A stretch of DNA of 64,000 bases from assembly GCF_037975245.1 (NCBI RefSeq), contig NC_092582.1, positions 14,734,077 to 14,798,076 of the forward strand, written 5' to 3'. The stretch comes from Apostichopus japonicus. Taxonomy: Eukaryota; Echinodermata; Holothuroidea; Aspidochirotida; Stichopodidae. How positions within the stretch are numbered: the stretch's first letter is position 1; each line of letters starts with the position of its first letter. The notes below the pieces were generated by a model, which saw only the letters and a program-made list of their open reading frames with translations, did not search any database and was not told the DNA's origin. This document shows, one piece after another, positions 14,093 to 27,500 of the stretch. Both the position numbers and the translations under genes were made by a program.

Positions 14093-14270
14093 GTCGCCCA
14101 GGAAAGAACCTGGGCACGAAAACCAAACTACCAAACGACTGATCCGCTCTCAGCCCCAGTCCCCTTGCATCGGGACTGTGGCTGTGTGATCATCGTCGGG
14201 TGTGCATTACCATTCCCCTCGAAAGGGAACAGATACTACACATGATCTTAGCCAAAAGGCCGAGAAGCGA
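14093..14270 (-). ncRNA. U2 snRNA 5' domain joined to unrelated structured RNA
   Basis: Read on the minus strand, the first 44 bases (14270 down to 14227) match the 5' end of U2 snRNA, including stem-loop I (CTTCTCGGCCTTTTGGCTAAG) and the branch-point recognition sequence (GTGTAGTATCTGTTC). The remainder is not the U2 3' half I know. It forms three stable hairpins instead: 14213-14229, 14151-14184 (12 paired bases) and the terminal 14096-14115 (7-bp stem), with a T-rich single-stranded piece (GGTTTTCG) just before the last, where an Sm-like site would sit. It could be a chimeric retro-pseudogene, a U2-headed SINE, or a divergent snRNA-like gene. Confidence 0.5.
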
Positions 14271-15451
14271 ATGATAGAAAGAAGAAAAAGAAGCTATTTC
14301 CAAAGCGAACTTAAAGCCAATATTGACAAGTATATTGCAGATAAACTACAGATGGAGGAAACTTATGAAATCGATCTTAAAAAAAGGGGAATTCCCTACT
14401 ACATTGGCATGCAAAGAATGTGAACGTAATACGTCCTTATTAACTCTGGTCGTAATTTGATATAAATTTGACCATTCGATTATGGTTTTGAAGCAAAGTT
14501 TTTTCCGACAGTCGGAAACCTGAACATGTATGTTTCATTTCCAGTAGCAATCAATTGGAGTGTAACATTCAAAATGTCACCGTCATATCGGTGCATATAA
14601 TTAGGGAATATGTAACGTAACAAACAATGCAGACAGCATCTCACAATCTCTCACAGTAGATATACGTGCAAAGTGCGGTGCCATACGTTATTTAACACAG
14701 CTGAGTTGTGTTGAGAGATTGCAGCACTAATTAGATGCACTCCACACAAATGTCTGTGATTTTTACGTAGCTTTTCCAGACTATTGCATCGTTTACCGTG
14801 GAAGTTGCAGTTTTGTGGAAGAAGGTAATTGTTCATACTCTGAAACACATGCATATGTGTAAATGTTTATTTATTGTTTTATATCTAACGTAAAAAAATA
14901 GTGCATTTAAAGCTCCATCTCAGACTTCGTATTGAAAGAGTTAGGCTAGAGTGTAGCATACGAACATTTTCGCCAACCAGAGCTGATAGCGTTAGGCTAT
15001 AGATGGGAGTAATGCTATATATAAATAACATAGCAAGGCGGATGGCCTAAGTTACTATTATTATAGGCCTTCAAGCAGCTTACTCTAGTATACAGTATGT
15101 ATTGGAATGGAACCTAACATTCAATTCACTTGTAGCTCTATCATTGCCTTTGCTTAGAAATATGGCAGATGCCATATGTACAGTAGGTGCTTTGATCATC
15201 CAAGACAATGTTGCCAGTTCCAACTTTTAGTGAAGGGACAGTTATAATAGATGGCTTAGTTGAGACCTGGGAGTTAATTGAGACTCCATCTGTGAAATGG
15301 ATGTAGGTTCTCATTCTACTAAGAATTAAAACATGTAAATGTGAGGATTGTCATATTTTAAGACACCAATTACTGTATGTATTTCTTTGATATCATGTTG
15401 AAATCTATGGTCATTTGGGTAATATTAAGTTCTCTCTCAACTCTTTTACAG
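14271..15451. other. Upstream region of unc79
   Basis: Probably contains or follows the unc79 promoter and first non-coding exon. I see no TATA-type promoter or donor that I could assign with confidence. Confidence 0.35.
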
Positions 15452-15489
15452 TTGCATCAATTTCAGGTGTCATGTTCGGATAACTAACC
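15452..15489 (+). promoter_or_regulatory. unc79: unc79 5' UTR segment with a 3-codon uORF
   Basis: A polypyrimidine tract and AG at 15450-15451 look like an acceptor, so an upstream non-coding exon probably exists; a second AG lies at 15465-15466. A minimal upstream ORF (ATG at 15472, then two codons, stop TAA at 15481-15483) ends six bases before the main ATG and shares its frame. This in-frame stop rules out an N-terminal extension in this exon and supports the start at 15490, which has A at -3. I could not locate the upstream exon or promoter. Confidence 0.5.
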
Positions 15490-15511
15490 ATGACTACCAA
15501 AGCTGAACAGT
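15490..15511 (+). CDS. unc79: unc79 coding exon 1
   Basis: Start codon and residues 1-7 (MTTKAEQ); the codon for F8 is split after its first base. Donor GTAAGT. The family N-terminus is very similar (M-S/T-TKAEQF), which fixes the start. Confidence 0.93.
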
Positions 15512-18500
15512 GTAAGTAAATTAATAATGCTACTTATAAATTAATGGTAAGTTACAGTACTTTAATGATGTTTTAATACCAGAATGTTATGTAACAATTT
15601 TTCCTTCTCTCCATCCCTTTCAAAAGCTTTTTCCTAAACTGTGACTCAATTTCTCCTTCTCTTTGTTTAGTTTCAGCAAAGATCCGCAACCTTGTGGACT
15701 ACCAGAATAAAATCCTTTACAATGTAGCCCCTCTTCCAACTGGAGTGGATATTGCGAATACTTTAAAGTATTTTATCCATACATTGAGGAGGTTTGTCAA
15801 TTTCATTAATAATTTATAATGCTATTTTTTGCTTGTGTCTCTGTCAAATGTTTTTCGATGGAGCTTGGGTTTAGGGTGGGAGCTTCTGGGAACATATGAG
15901 TGAGTGATAGAAATTAATGTATCATATCATTAATGCATGCTTCAGTGGTTTTAATTGAATATTTCTTCTTACTTTTATTTAGCGTATTAAATACATTGAG
16001 GAGGTTCAATTTCATTAATAATTATGCCAGTTTTTGCTTGTGTCTGTAAAATGTATTTCGATGGAGCTTGGGTGTAGGGTGGGAGGTGGGAGCTTCTAGG
16101 AACATATATGGTGATTAATAGAAATATATGTATCATATCATTAATGCATACTTCAGTGGTTTTTATTGATTATTTTTTCTTACTTTTTATTTAGTATATT
16201 AAAGGGTGCCCCACCAGATCTCCCTGGAGGTAGACATCCTTCAAGGAAAAGGGTCAACTTTCGACTCGATGATTTCCCAAGCCTTGACTACTTGGGTTTG
16301 TTTGAGACTTTAGTGTGTCTCGTTGACATCGTACCAAACATCCAATATGGACAATTTGGTATGTTGTTTAGAAATATGATTTATGTTGTTCTTGTATTTT
16401 GTCAACTAATTACAATTTGGATTCCAATTTCGTTTTCTATTGTGTTTCATTAAACTCTATCTTGACAATTTCCCGATAGTTCTGTACGTCAGATCGTGAA
16501 TGGAGACTCTTTTTGTTTTTGTTTTCTTTATTACTCTTGTAGCTTTTGGGCATGCCATTTTGCAGCTGTTTGGTGTTATCATTTGGTTCCTGGAACCAGA
16601 AACTGTTGACACCATCCCATACACGGTCGCTTCTACTCTGGCTGTCTTCCCGTTAGCACTCCAACCTGACACCATCGATCTGTTAGCTGGAACTTTGCTA
16701 CCCATCTGTCTAAGTAAGATTATGATATTTGTGTTAGATATTACTACTGTAGTTTTTCAACTCACCTAAAATTCTACTTGAGAGTATATATGAATCATTA
16801 TAAGTTGATGGAAAAAGTTGTGACAGTTATTATACATAAACCATCATGACAGACTCCTGTAGTTTGTTGAAGTTTGCTGAACTAAAGTAGCCACAAGTCA
16901 CATTGCCGGAACAATGCAAAATGGTTTTGGAATCCTTTTGTCCTTATCATGAAATAGCACACTTTGCATGATTTGAATATTTCATTTTGGACGTTAAGCT
17001 ACCGTCCTGTGGTTAGAATTTAAGTTCTGGTCATCCATTATTAACTGGTCAATATTTTGTTGTGATATGTAGAAATGAGGACTATAGTTTCTCATGGATC
17101 TTGATTGGGAAGTTAGGGGGAAAAAATATCTAGCTGATTTATTAATTTTTTCGTTTTGAGTATTTTTAAAGGATATCGTCTGATGAATATCGGAAAGAAC
17201 ATGTTTAACAATGGTAGAATCACCAAGTACTATGTGTTTGTTATAGGAATTTGATATATAAATTAGTTGATCTGCATATTTTTTGATCTGAGATTAGTTC
17301 GTATGGCAGAATGTTATAATCCATATTGAATCTGTTATTACGGCTTTACAGGCGATGTTCAACATTGGGATGGGGAGACGTTCTCTACAATGTCAATGTC
17401 TTCGGTCATCTTGTTGGTATTACAGCATACCAAGAATAATAAGAAGAACAAGGAACTTAAAGCCAGGGGTAAGTTATGCAAAAGCATTATCAAAATTTTC
17501 ATTTGTCTGTAAGATTTGAAAAATAATGTTTCTTGATTTCCTTCTGTTGGAATAGGAAATTGTTATGTTACCAAGGTAATTGTAAGCCTTTTCATGTTAG
17601 GATGAAAAGTGTTTACACATTAAAATTTATTAAATTATAGGCGATGACCTCTGGCTTTCATTTTCTGTACTGGGGATAACAATAGGTCACCATGGCAATA
17701 CTCAACCTACATAATCGGATACACGATATGACGTTATCTGTTTCATATGCTGTGAATTTTTAATATGTTTTTGCTGCACTGGCATAAAGCAGAAAATGGA
17801 TAGGACCATGTTATAATTTGTACTCACAATTGCTAAATAAATGCAAAACACAGCTATTTCAAGTTTCAGTATCTATTACAGGTTGATAGCATAAAATAGG
17901 CAAGGTGGGTGCACCGAGTTACAAGTACTCCCAGTGTCTTACATGGTGTAATCTTAAGTTTCATACACAGTAAACACGGAGACGTTACAGTCACCATAGC
18001 AATCCTTTTTCTCAAGTAGAGAGATGGTAGAGAGAGAGAGAGGAGGGCAGCATCATCAGCATGTGTATTAAAGTATGTTACACAAGATATGACAGTGGAA
18101 GTCTTCATAGCCTCAACCTATCTTTCATGTAATCATCTCTGTTTGAATTCATCTACCAGCCAGTTTTGGTAGTATCTGTCTTTCAGTCCGAAAACTGTCT
18201 TAATATGGCTTTGTTTTACAAATTCTCTTATTTAGCTCTGAATGCACAGATTTTGGAATGCATAATGACCTACAAGGAAGGTGTCTTCAGGGTAAGTTAT
18301 GCTCACTTTTGTTCAGACACTTTACGTTGTTTATTTATACCGAATCTTTTATTTCTTGGGTTTTTTTGGTTTGTTTTTTATCCATGCAGGGAGAGAATGC
18401 TTCCATTAAAGGGGTGATATTTGAACATCCCTTCAAAGCCAAGATTTCCTCAAAAATTTTAACAAAAACAGCAGAGAAGAAAAAAGTGTTTGCAAAAACA

Positions 18501-21500
18501 TCTATTCAATGCATGTATTTACTGCCATGTGTAGTTTTTTGCTATTTGAAAAATGGGTGATTTGTTGCAAAATGGTGTTTATATTTTGGATATTTTTGAA
18601 GTAATTTATATTAAAGATATTTCCCCTTCTTCCTTTCGAATTGCTCGATGAAGCTGGGAAGTGTGTTGACCTTCAATACTGTTCTTGAGGCATGAAACGT
18701 ACATTCAAGATCAACGGAATACTGAGTATGCTAACAGTATAGCTGCACCCATGTATACTTGTGTGATAGGATATGTTGCTTTAGCTGAGTACATAAAACA
18801 CACTACTTTATATAAGCTGTATTATACTTGAAAATTGTATACTTTTCCTCTTTACTTCTGCAGGACATTCTATCTGCCATTGCATTCGGGCCGGCCACAG
18901 CACGGGCAGCTGGTGCTCAGTTGTTGTTTCACTATTGGCCGACACTGGTTCCCACCTCCAACGACAACAGAGATTTTAAGTACTGCAGTGAGTAGTGGTG
19001 TAACACTCCATTCTTTAATACTATAAAATTTAAAAGAGCAAATGATCAACAGACACTTATTAAAGTGGAACGTCATAAAATATTTGAAAAAGAGCAAACA
19101 AATTTCTGGCTTGAACAGGATCTGAATTACAGTCACACCGGGATCACAATTCCGGGGTTTTGGTAATCAAACCATCCAGCTCCTAAGTCCGTACATAAAT
19201 TTAAATGGACAAAGAGCAAAGTAAAATGAGAGTATGGTGTCTCTTATCTATTATTAGTATTTGCAAGTTTATTTGTGCTTTACTGTAGTAAGGATTAGGT
19301 AGTCAGTGTAGTTTTACACTGATTCTGTACTTAATGAATTGTTAATGAATTGCTCTCCTAACTGCTAACCTTTGATCATGTATCATGCATTAAATTGTGG
19401 TTCTTTGTACAGATGGCTTCCAATAATTTAACAACCTACCTAGCTGGTTATCTCAAGATTCTGTGTTTTGAATATTTCTCTCTCCTAGGTTGGAAGCCGT
19501 TCCTCTGTCAACGTTCTAACTGTCTCTCACCTGTCAACAATGCTGCTGTCAAGGTATCGAGCATCAAATACATAAATTTAATATGAAATAGTAATTGGAA
19601 AGTAAAAGTATGAAATTGTGTAGTTTATAGGACGTTGTCCTGTTTTGACTACAAAGTGTGGTGGGTGTTCATATGCATATCATGGTGGATTGAGTGGAAT
19701 CATTTGCATGCGATGATGTACAGTTAGGTAGCAAAATGTTTGCATGTAATAATGAATATAGGTTGAATTCCTATGTGATTGTAGGAGTGGTTAGTAACAT
19801 ACAATGGTATGGAGAAGTGTGTATGGTAGAGGTTCCCAATTGGCAATCTGTGGGCCAAATTTAATCTAACAAAAGATATCATTCCATACTGTGCAAACAA
19901 AAATTGGCCCAAAATCTGGCACTAATCAGATATGGGGGCCCCTTAAGGCCTTGGCTTCAGCCCCTCCCCCCCCTCGCCCCTTGTTGGTGTACCATGCAAG
20001 TTGCTTAATGTAGGTATGATAAGGGCTTTTTGTTCTCTCTGGCCCTTTGATCCAATGAATGTTTTTCATTGGCCATAATAAATAACTAATTTAAATGATA
20101 AAGGGTAAGGGCTGGTACAAGCATGGATAATTAAGGTTACAACTATAATCATGCTTCTTGCCATATGATGGCTGTAAGTCTTGTTGAGATATTAATACTT
20201 AAGCAAAGATTTTTGGATATTCTCTTTCTCCCTATAAATCATTGTGCAGTGTCTCTACTAAGTTTTCCTTCCCTCAATGTTTAAATTAAGTAATTTCTCA
20301 ACTGCTGCACCAAATTGTTTTTGTTGTTGTATTGAGATGTGGATTGTTGCATGCCCATCCAGTGAATAATTAAAGCCCTGTTGAATATTCATGAAGTGCT
20401 GCCATCTTTGATTTCAGATGTGTTTGGATCCAGCAATCGCGGCCACATACAGCAAGGAACCACCTCCATTTTATCTCTGTTCTGTTTGCAGCGACCACAT
20501 TTCAAGGTATCACAAAAATGATATATAAGGGTATCAGAAGCAAAATTGGATTAAAATTGCAATTTTAATACTTTAACAAGATAACATGAAATAATATCCA
20601 AACAGACACCATACAATGACTATTAAAGTGATAAAAGAGTTTCATATTGAGAAGAAGATATAATAATGAGAAGGTGTAAAACAAGAAATATATTGAACCG
20701 AAATCATAAATTATGCCAACAGTTGCAGAGATAACAAGTATGCGAAATCATGTAATATGAAACATTGTTCTGGTTGAATATTTCAGTAAAATCTGATGGG
20801 CGATGGTATATTAAGAAATGAAATGCAACTGACAACTTAAATATATATGATGTCATCTTGTTTTTTCTCTCTCTTTTACAGAGAGGAACAGCAATTTGTT
20901 ACCTACGATGTCCTCTACCCCCTGGAGAGAGAAACAAGAACTTGTGAAAACAAGGTAAAGGAGAGTTTTATGCAGATTTTTGCCAGACAGTCACTGGATG
21001 CAACCATATCTCTCTCTCTCTCTCTCTCGCTAATCGTCCCTCATTAATTAAGAAAAAGTTATCTGTACGTAATGTAAGATTTTTGTCACAGCGTTTCCCT
21101 TTTTTGTTTTTACAGAATTGTGCTTCGTCGGATAGGACGGCCACCTACACCTGCTTCGCCTCCGATTGCGTGCGGCAGAATGGTGGCGTCCCCATATCGT
21201 ACTGTACCGAGTGCCACCAACACATACACCCCAGAGAGGTACGCCAGGACCACGTGGTGCAGTCCTTCCCCAGTGACCCTTGGGCCTGCGATAAGGAGAC
21301 ACAGATATATCTCGTGGAGGCAATAATCAGGTAAATTACTTTGATATCATGTCTGCCTACCCACAAGTGGTTATGAAATATGAATTTTGACAGAGCTAAG
21401 ATGTAATGTTCATTTGAGGCTGTAGAAGAGGATTTGTACAAAGAAAGAATTTGAAAGAAAAGAGGATTGTGAAAGAAAAAAATTGAATTTCACATTAGAA

Positions 21501-24500
21501 GCTTAAAAGTAACTTACACTCGAGCAGATAAAACAACAGTAGTTGAATCACTCGACAGATAATTAAGCATCCTAGTTTAAGGAAGTGAGCATCTCGTGTA
21601 AACAGAGGTCCATGGATGGGATGTGAGTTTATTGATGATGAACATGGATGATATCGCACACAGCAAGACAGTTGCTATAGTAACCTGTGTAATACAGAGT
21701 GTGAAACCATATGACTGGATGAGCAGAAAATGAACCAAGGAAGACTGATCATGTGACACTCTGAGTTTTGTTCTTTCTAACCAAGTCCTTTCTCCAGAAC
21801 CGGTAATGGGGAAAGTGCTCTAATTTTTTTCTCATCGATTTTAGTCTTTCTTCTTTCTTCTCTCCATCCCATGTCTACTAATCCCCTTACATCTATCTCT
21901 TTGTGTTCACCATGCTCATTAACCTGTCTGTATTCTGTGCGTGTTTTTGTCCCTTCTTCTTACTGTTACTTGTCATTTAGCCTTTGAAGAAGATCCTTCT
22001 AGGATCGAAACGTCAGGCCAACTTACTTTTACACATTCTCCAACACAGGCTCTCTAGTGGATAAGCAGTTTGCTAACAGTTTTATTTTATTTCGATTTTA
22101 GTCTTCTTAAAGAGGCCAGGGTGGAGGAGGTTGATCCCCTCATGGCTGCCATGGAGGTCACGGTGGAACCAGAATCAACTGATGAATATTCACAGCTACC
22201 CATGGAGAGCGACGGTACGGACGATGAGGACGCCGTGGACAGGGATCCCCGCCTCTTGAGTCGATTCGGACTCTGGCTGCTGATCGAGAAATGCACCCCA
22301 AACAGGAAGACCTCGGACGAGGTCATAGGTCGTTTGCTCAGTATGCTGTTCCAGTGGTTTGGCTTCACAGCCACTTTAACCCAAGGTTAGTGATGCGATG
22401 ATGAAGATGATACATCGCAGCTTCCCTACACTGGTAGCTTAAAATTGGGAATATTAGATGTATATGATAAAAAAATGTAAAACTTAATAAAGTTTGGTTC
22501 TCTAAGGAATGATTTGTTGAATTCTACAAGAGATGACGTCAAACTTCAGAAGAGATGAATCTTCTGACTCTTCTGTTTAAAGTTCTTTTGATCATTGTGG
22601 AACATTTGTCATTGTTTTTGATTGTTGTTGTTCTTTTGATCATTGTGGAACATTTGTCATTGTTTTTGATCGTTGTTGTTCTTTTGATCATTGTCGAACA
22701 TTTGTCCTCACAGCTAAGCACTTCTGTTCATTTTTCAAAAGTCAAATATTTTATTTCTTATTCCAGATTCTATTGTCTTGGAGAGCTTGAAGAAAGAGGT
22801 AAAGCTACAGGAAATTAAGTCAAAAGAAAATCTCTTTTATTTATCCTCAACTGATATTTTAAACTGGACACTATAAGTGTCGTCATATTGATTATATTTA
22901 CCAATAAAAATCAATTTGAAAGTGATATCCATCGAATCACATGATGAGGCACTATGTATTTGTGTTACACGTATTCAGTAGGTATCGCAATCTCATTATT
23001 TACATTCGTCTGGGACCAAGTTTAGGAAAGCATCAGTTACCTTCACTTACCTGATTGTGAAATATTTCATATTTTCCTACTTGTGGACAGTTTCATAGTT
23101 CATTCCAATGTCTTTATTTATTATTGACAGTCACATGATTTTACAATTCCTAATTTGAAAAGTTTAGCCTACTTTCTTCAATTTAAATACACCATTTGAT
23201 GTCTTAAAATTAACAAGAACCCCCAGTCCTTCTAATAGGAGAATCTTCCTGAATGACCCTAGCTACGGCTACACCCCTGCCTTTGTAAAATCTTTCTTCC
23301 TCCCCCTTCACCCATCCCCAGATAGATAAGCATTAAATGAACCTATCGCTGATTACGTTAACTTTCTTGTTTTCTTATAGTATGTGACTGAGTGGATCTT
23401 GAAGTTGTTAAAAACTCACTTCAATGTGTTTGCTTCTTGTCTGATGCCTTCACCTCCTGAATATGGCAAAGTTGGAGGATACTGGTGAGAGCTTCAGATA
23501 TTTTCTTTGGGAAAATCGATGGGGTTGGGGAGGGGGAAGGGCAATATAAAAGGAAGGTCAGGCTTTGTTGAAGTCTGTTTAAAGCATCCAGTGATCGAAT
23601 ATGTAACAATAAGCCATATTTTGTACCCGGGAGGGACTCTGTAAATTTTCTCAATTTATTTTTTAAAGTAAATCAAGTAATCAGTGAAGGTTTTTTTTCC
23701 TGCTTTTGTTATGTTATGTTTTGTTTTGTTATGTTCATTACTATCCCATACACTATGGCATTTGCAGTACTAATAACAAGATCTGTTCTCCCACCTCCCC
23801 ACGCTCACAGGGATACTCTGTGCAGTCGCATCACAGAACTTCAGGAGGGCTTGAAGAAGATCTTCAGCATGACGCCGTACAACGCTATTACGTTTGAGGT
23901 GTGTGGTATATCATATCTGTGTGTTGGTTGAGGTGTGTGGTATATCATATCTGTGTGTAGGTTGAGGTGTGTGGTATATCATATCTGTGTGTTGCCAAGT
24001 AGAAGCCATTAACATTGATGCTATTGGTATCTTTATGGTATTGTTAATTGGTATCGATAATTGGTAACACTAATGTATTTGTGTCTTTTATTTTACCCAT
24101 TGTGATGGCTGTTATCATTGCTTAGTTATCTATGATGCTGTAATATGAATGAATTGGTATCTTTTGTAATAATCAATTTGATAGCTGTTGTCATTGTTTT
24201 GTTATATATGATAATTATGCTATACTATTAAGGAATTGGTTTCTTTTTCTGTTATTACCAACTTGACAGCTCTTGTCATTGTTATGTTACCTATGATGCT
24301 ATAATATTAATCCATTGTTTTCTTTTGTTATAACCATTGTTATAGCTTGTGTCATTGTTGTGTTAACTATGATATTAATGCATTGGTATCTTTTGTTATA
24401 ACCATTGTTATATCTGTCCCCATTGTTTTCATCTATTGTTTTTTTTACTCTGGTAGGTGTGGCATGAGATGATGCCTGTTTGGATGGATGCCATCTGCAC

Positions 24501-27500
24501 CGACATCGACGAGAAAGACCTCCCTCAACTGCAGGAGGTCCTCTGCAAACTCTTTGACATTGATATCAGCCCCTTACCATTCTCAACTCAGAAGACATTT
24601 GAATTTGTCGCTTGCAAATTCAAGGAGACACCAGCAAAGACTCAAGAAAAAGCTTTGCTTTGGCTGCAGGTAAGGGAATGTTTACTGAAAGTCTGTTTCA
24701 CTTTATGAAGGCATATTTGGCTCTGGTTTGAATATATAGAAGAAGCATATGGTAACCAATAGTTACTTCCAGTATTAAGGTGGGAATATGTGTATTTCAG
24801 TCATCACCTGAAGCAGGTTTTGCTGTAGACTTGTGAAATGGACAGATAGCAGTAGCACATGGTAACCACTAGGTACTTCAATTATTAATGTGGGAATGTG
24901 TGTATTTAAGTCATTACTTGAATCAGGTGTTGCTTTGGACAGACAGGAGAAGTATATGGTTAACACTAGTTACTTCAGTGTTCATGTGAGTCATGACTTT
25001 AAGCAGATGTCACTATGAGCGATAAAATGCAATATTATCAGGAACATATGGGCAATACTAGTTACTTATGGTATTAAAGTTGTAAATGGGTATTTTTGTT
25101 GCCACTCCATGCAGGTGATGCTGTGGACATGTGAATATGAACAGATAGCCATTAATTATCCAACCTTACAAACATTAAAAATGCCACTTGTTTTTGTAAC
25201 AGAAAATCACTCCAGTTTGTTATAAGCTATGTCATGTAGAGTTATAAATGAGTAGTGAATGAGTCAACTATACGCAAAGACATCTTTGTTCACGTCTGTA
25301 TAATTCATCTTTAATATTTGACAGGTTTTATCAGAGACTGATATCGTCATTCCCATGAAGTTGACTCTGAGTATGTTTAGAGACGGCTTGTCATCCATGA
25401 CCGTTATCCAAAACGCAAAAGTCACCAAGCTCACCCCCAAGCCAGCCCCTCCTCCACCGGAGGCCGCTGGACAAGACGCCCCGGCAAAGGGAGATGCCAC
25501 TCAGAAAACGGACGAGGCACGTCCCAGTACGACAGGTGACCTCAACAAGAACCAAACGAGAAAAGAAGGTACAAAAGTCAGCAATTGATCGATGAGACTT
25601 TCCCATCAGTTCCGTATTTAACTCTTCTATCTGAGATTGTGAAGCTTTAACTGTTACAGACATAAACGCATCTGCCCTGATTCCATTATGCAAAGGTTGG
25701 TTAGGCACTGTGATGATAGCAGGATGCTGTGACAGCTGCAGCCAGACTGCAGGCAAGCTGCAGGCAGGCTGCAGGCAGGCTGCAGGCAGGCTGCATATGA
25801 CGTGATCTTTCGTGCTCTGTTGTTTCACACAATATGCACCACTGGTCTGTAGAGATAATCTCTATTGTTTGATATTTGATTCATCCTGGCTGAGCAGAAA
25901 CTTGCAGCTGCTGCAGCTTTTCTTTTTGACACAGTACCTCAGGCTTGCCTACCACTGCCATGAATGATATAAAATCATAGCCTAGGTGTGCAGATTTGCT
26001 TTGTAAGGTAAAGACTTGTCTTTGAGACATTAACCATTTGTTGTGACAACACTGCTATCATAGCTAAGAAGGCTCCTTTAATTGATATCACAAACACATC
26101 TAGTGTTACAATATTTTACCTGCAGGAAGGAAGGCAAGTTTTTTGTGGCCCTGGGGAAGGTTGTAAATTGAGGTGTTCACCTCCACTTTGTGGGGACAAA
26201 AATGGTACATGAAAAATAGCATCAGATTTGAAGTGAAGTCTCATTCTCAATGTAAGAACAAAATGGTAGAAGGGCTCTATTACTATTGACAGTTTTTACA
26301 TTTCTATGAACAAACTCGAGTATTGATGCAAAACTACGGTTGAGAAAGGTTTTCCACTATTTATTAAAACTTTGTCAGAACTACCTAGATATCTGTACAT
26401 GTTTCACACTTTGTTAAGTCTGGAGGAATACTTATGGTAACCCCCATCCTTTGCCTTGTGTACCAGTTGAATTGACTCTACTATGTCCTCTCAACAGCTC
26501 AAGTTGAACAGAACCTGCCAACTTTGACCGTCGATCCGTCAGCTTTGACCTCTGACCTCGATGAAAAGGCTCTGGTGGAACAAACTGACGAGGAAGTTGT
26601 TCGTTGCTATGTGATGATGTTGGATCTCATCATATTACAGGTACTGAATATTCATTTGTCACTGCATGATCTTGTGGACCATTGATTGTTGGCAAAATTT
26701 GTGTTGCTTGATCATCATGTTGAATTTGTATTTTGTTGTCAATGAAAATTAAAAGTTAACTACTGTTGAATTTATATTAAAAAATTTCCTTCCAATTTTA
26801 TGTTCTAAGTAGTTTTTTCCTGCTTTAAACTCTAAAATGCCCTGCTTTTGGTGATAACAATGATGAAATTGAGACAAAATATCCAAAGCTCTCTGGAAAA
26901 TAAAATAAACTTTCTGAAACCAGGTGGTAGAGAGCTATGTGCATGCTTTGCAGAGAAGAGAGAGGTTATGAAAGACCTTTGGTGGGAGAAATTCTTCCAA
27001 AAAGTAATTCTTTATTTGGTCAGGGCTTCTCTTAGATTGACTTAACATTTAACCTGTGCCTATGCAAAGTTAATAGCTTGCATACCGACAGAATTATTGT
27101 TATAACAAAAGTGATTTCTTTTGTAACTGCAGACCGTGGCAAAGTTCTCTTATGACTCATTTTCCAAATGAAAGATGAAAAGAATGTATGAATACAACTA
27201 GCCTATTTCATTTCACATTATATATACAGTATGGCATTTACATAACTTTGTCAGACAATACTTTTGTATAAATTTGCATATTTGATGAAAACATCAGTTA
27301 TGCGAAAATTATCCCCCGACATAAGAAGTAAAAAAATAAACAAAGAGAAAATAATAACAAGGAAAGAAAAAAAGCGGGCAAACTCAGCTTGATCAAAAGT
27401 GAAATATTATTCACCATTGACAGTATCTACCCTCTTACTAGAAATGTCTGTTACTCGTAACTCCTGTTCGGTTTTAGTTTTAAGCAATTCAGCTCTTCAG

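Noticed and set aside
14202-14423. Small basic protein frame
   Set aside because: Its first part is the antisense of the U2-like segment, so coding is unlikely.
25391-25828. Minus-strand frame of 145 codons
   Set aside because: Shadow of exon 17 extended through the CTGCAGG repeat; composition is repetitive and no family was recognised.
26848-27045. Extra unc79 exon between exons 18 and 19 that might fix the phase
   Set aside because: The frame has no good acceptor or donor with the needed 3n+2 length, and the CT-run slip in exon 19 explains the phase conflict more simply.
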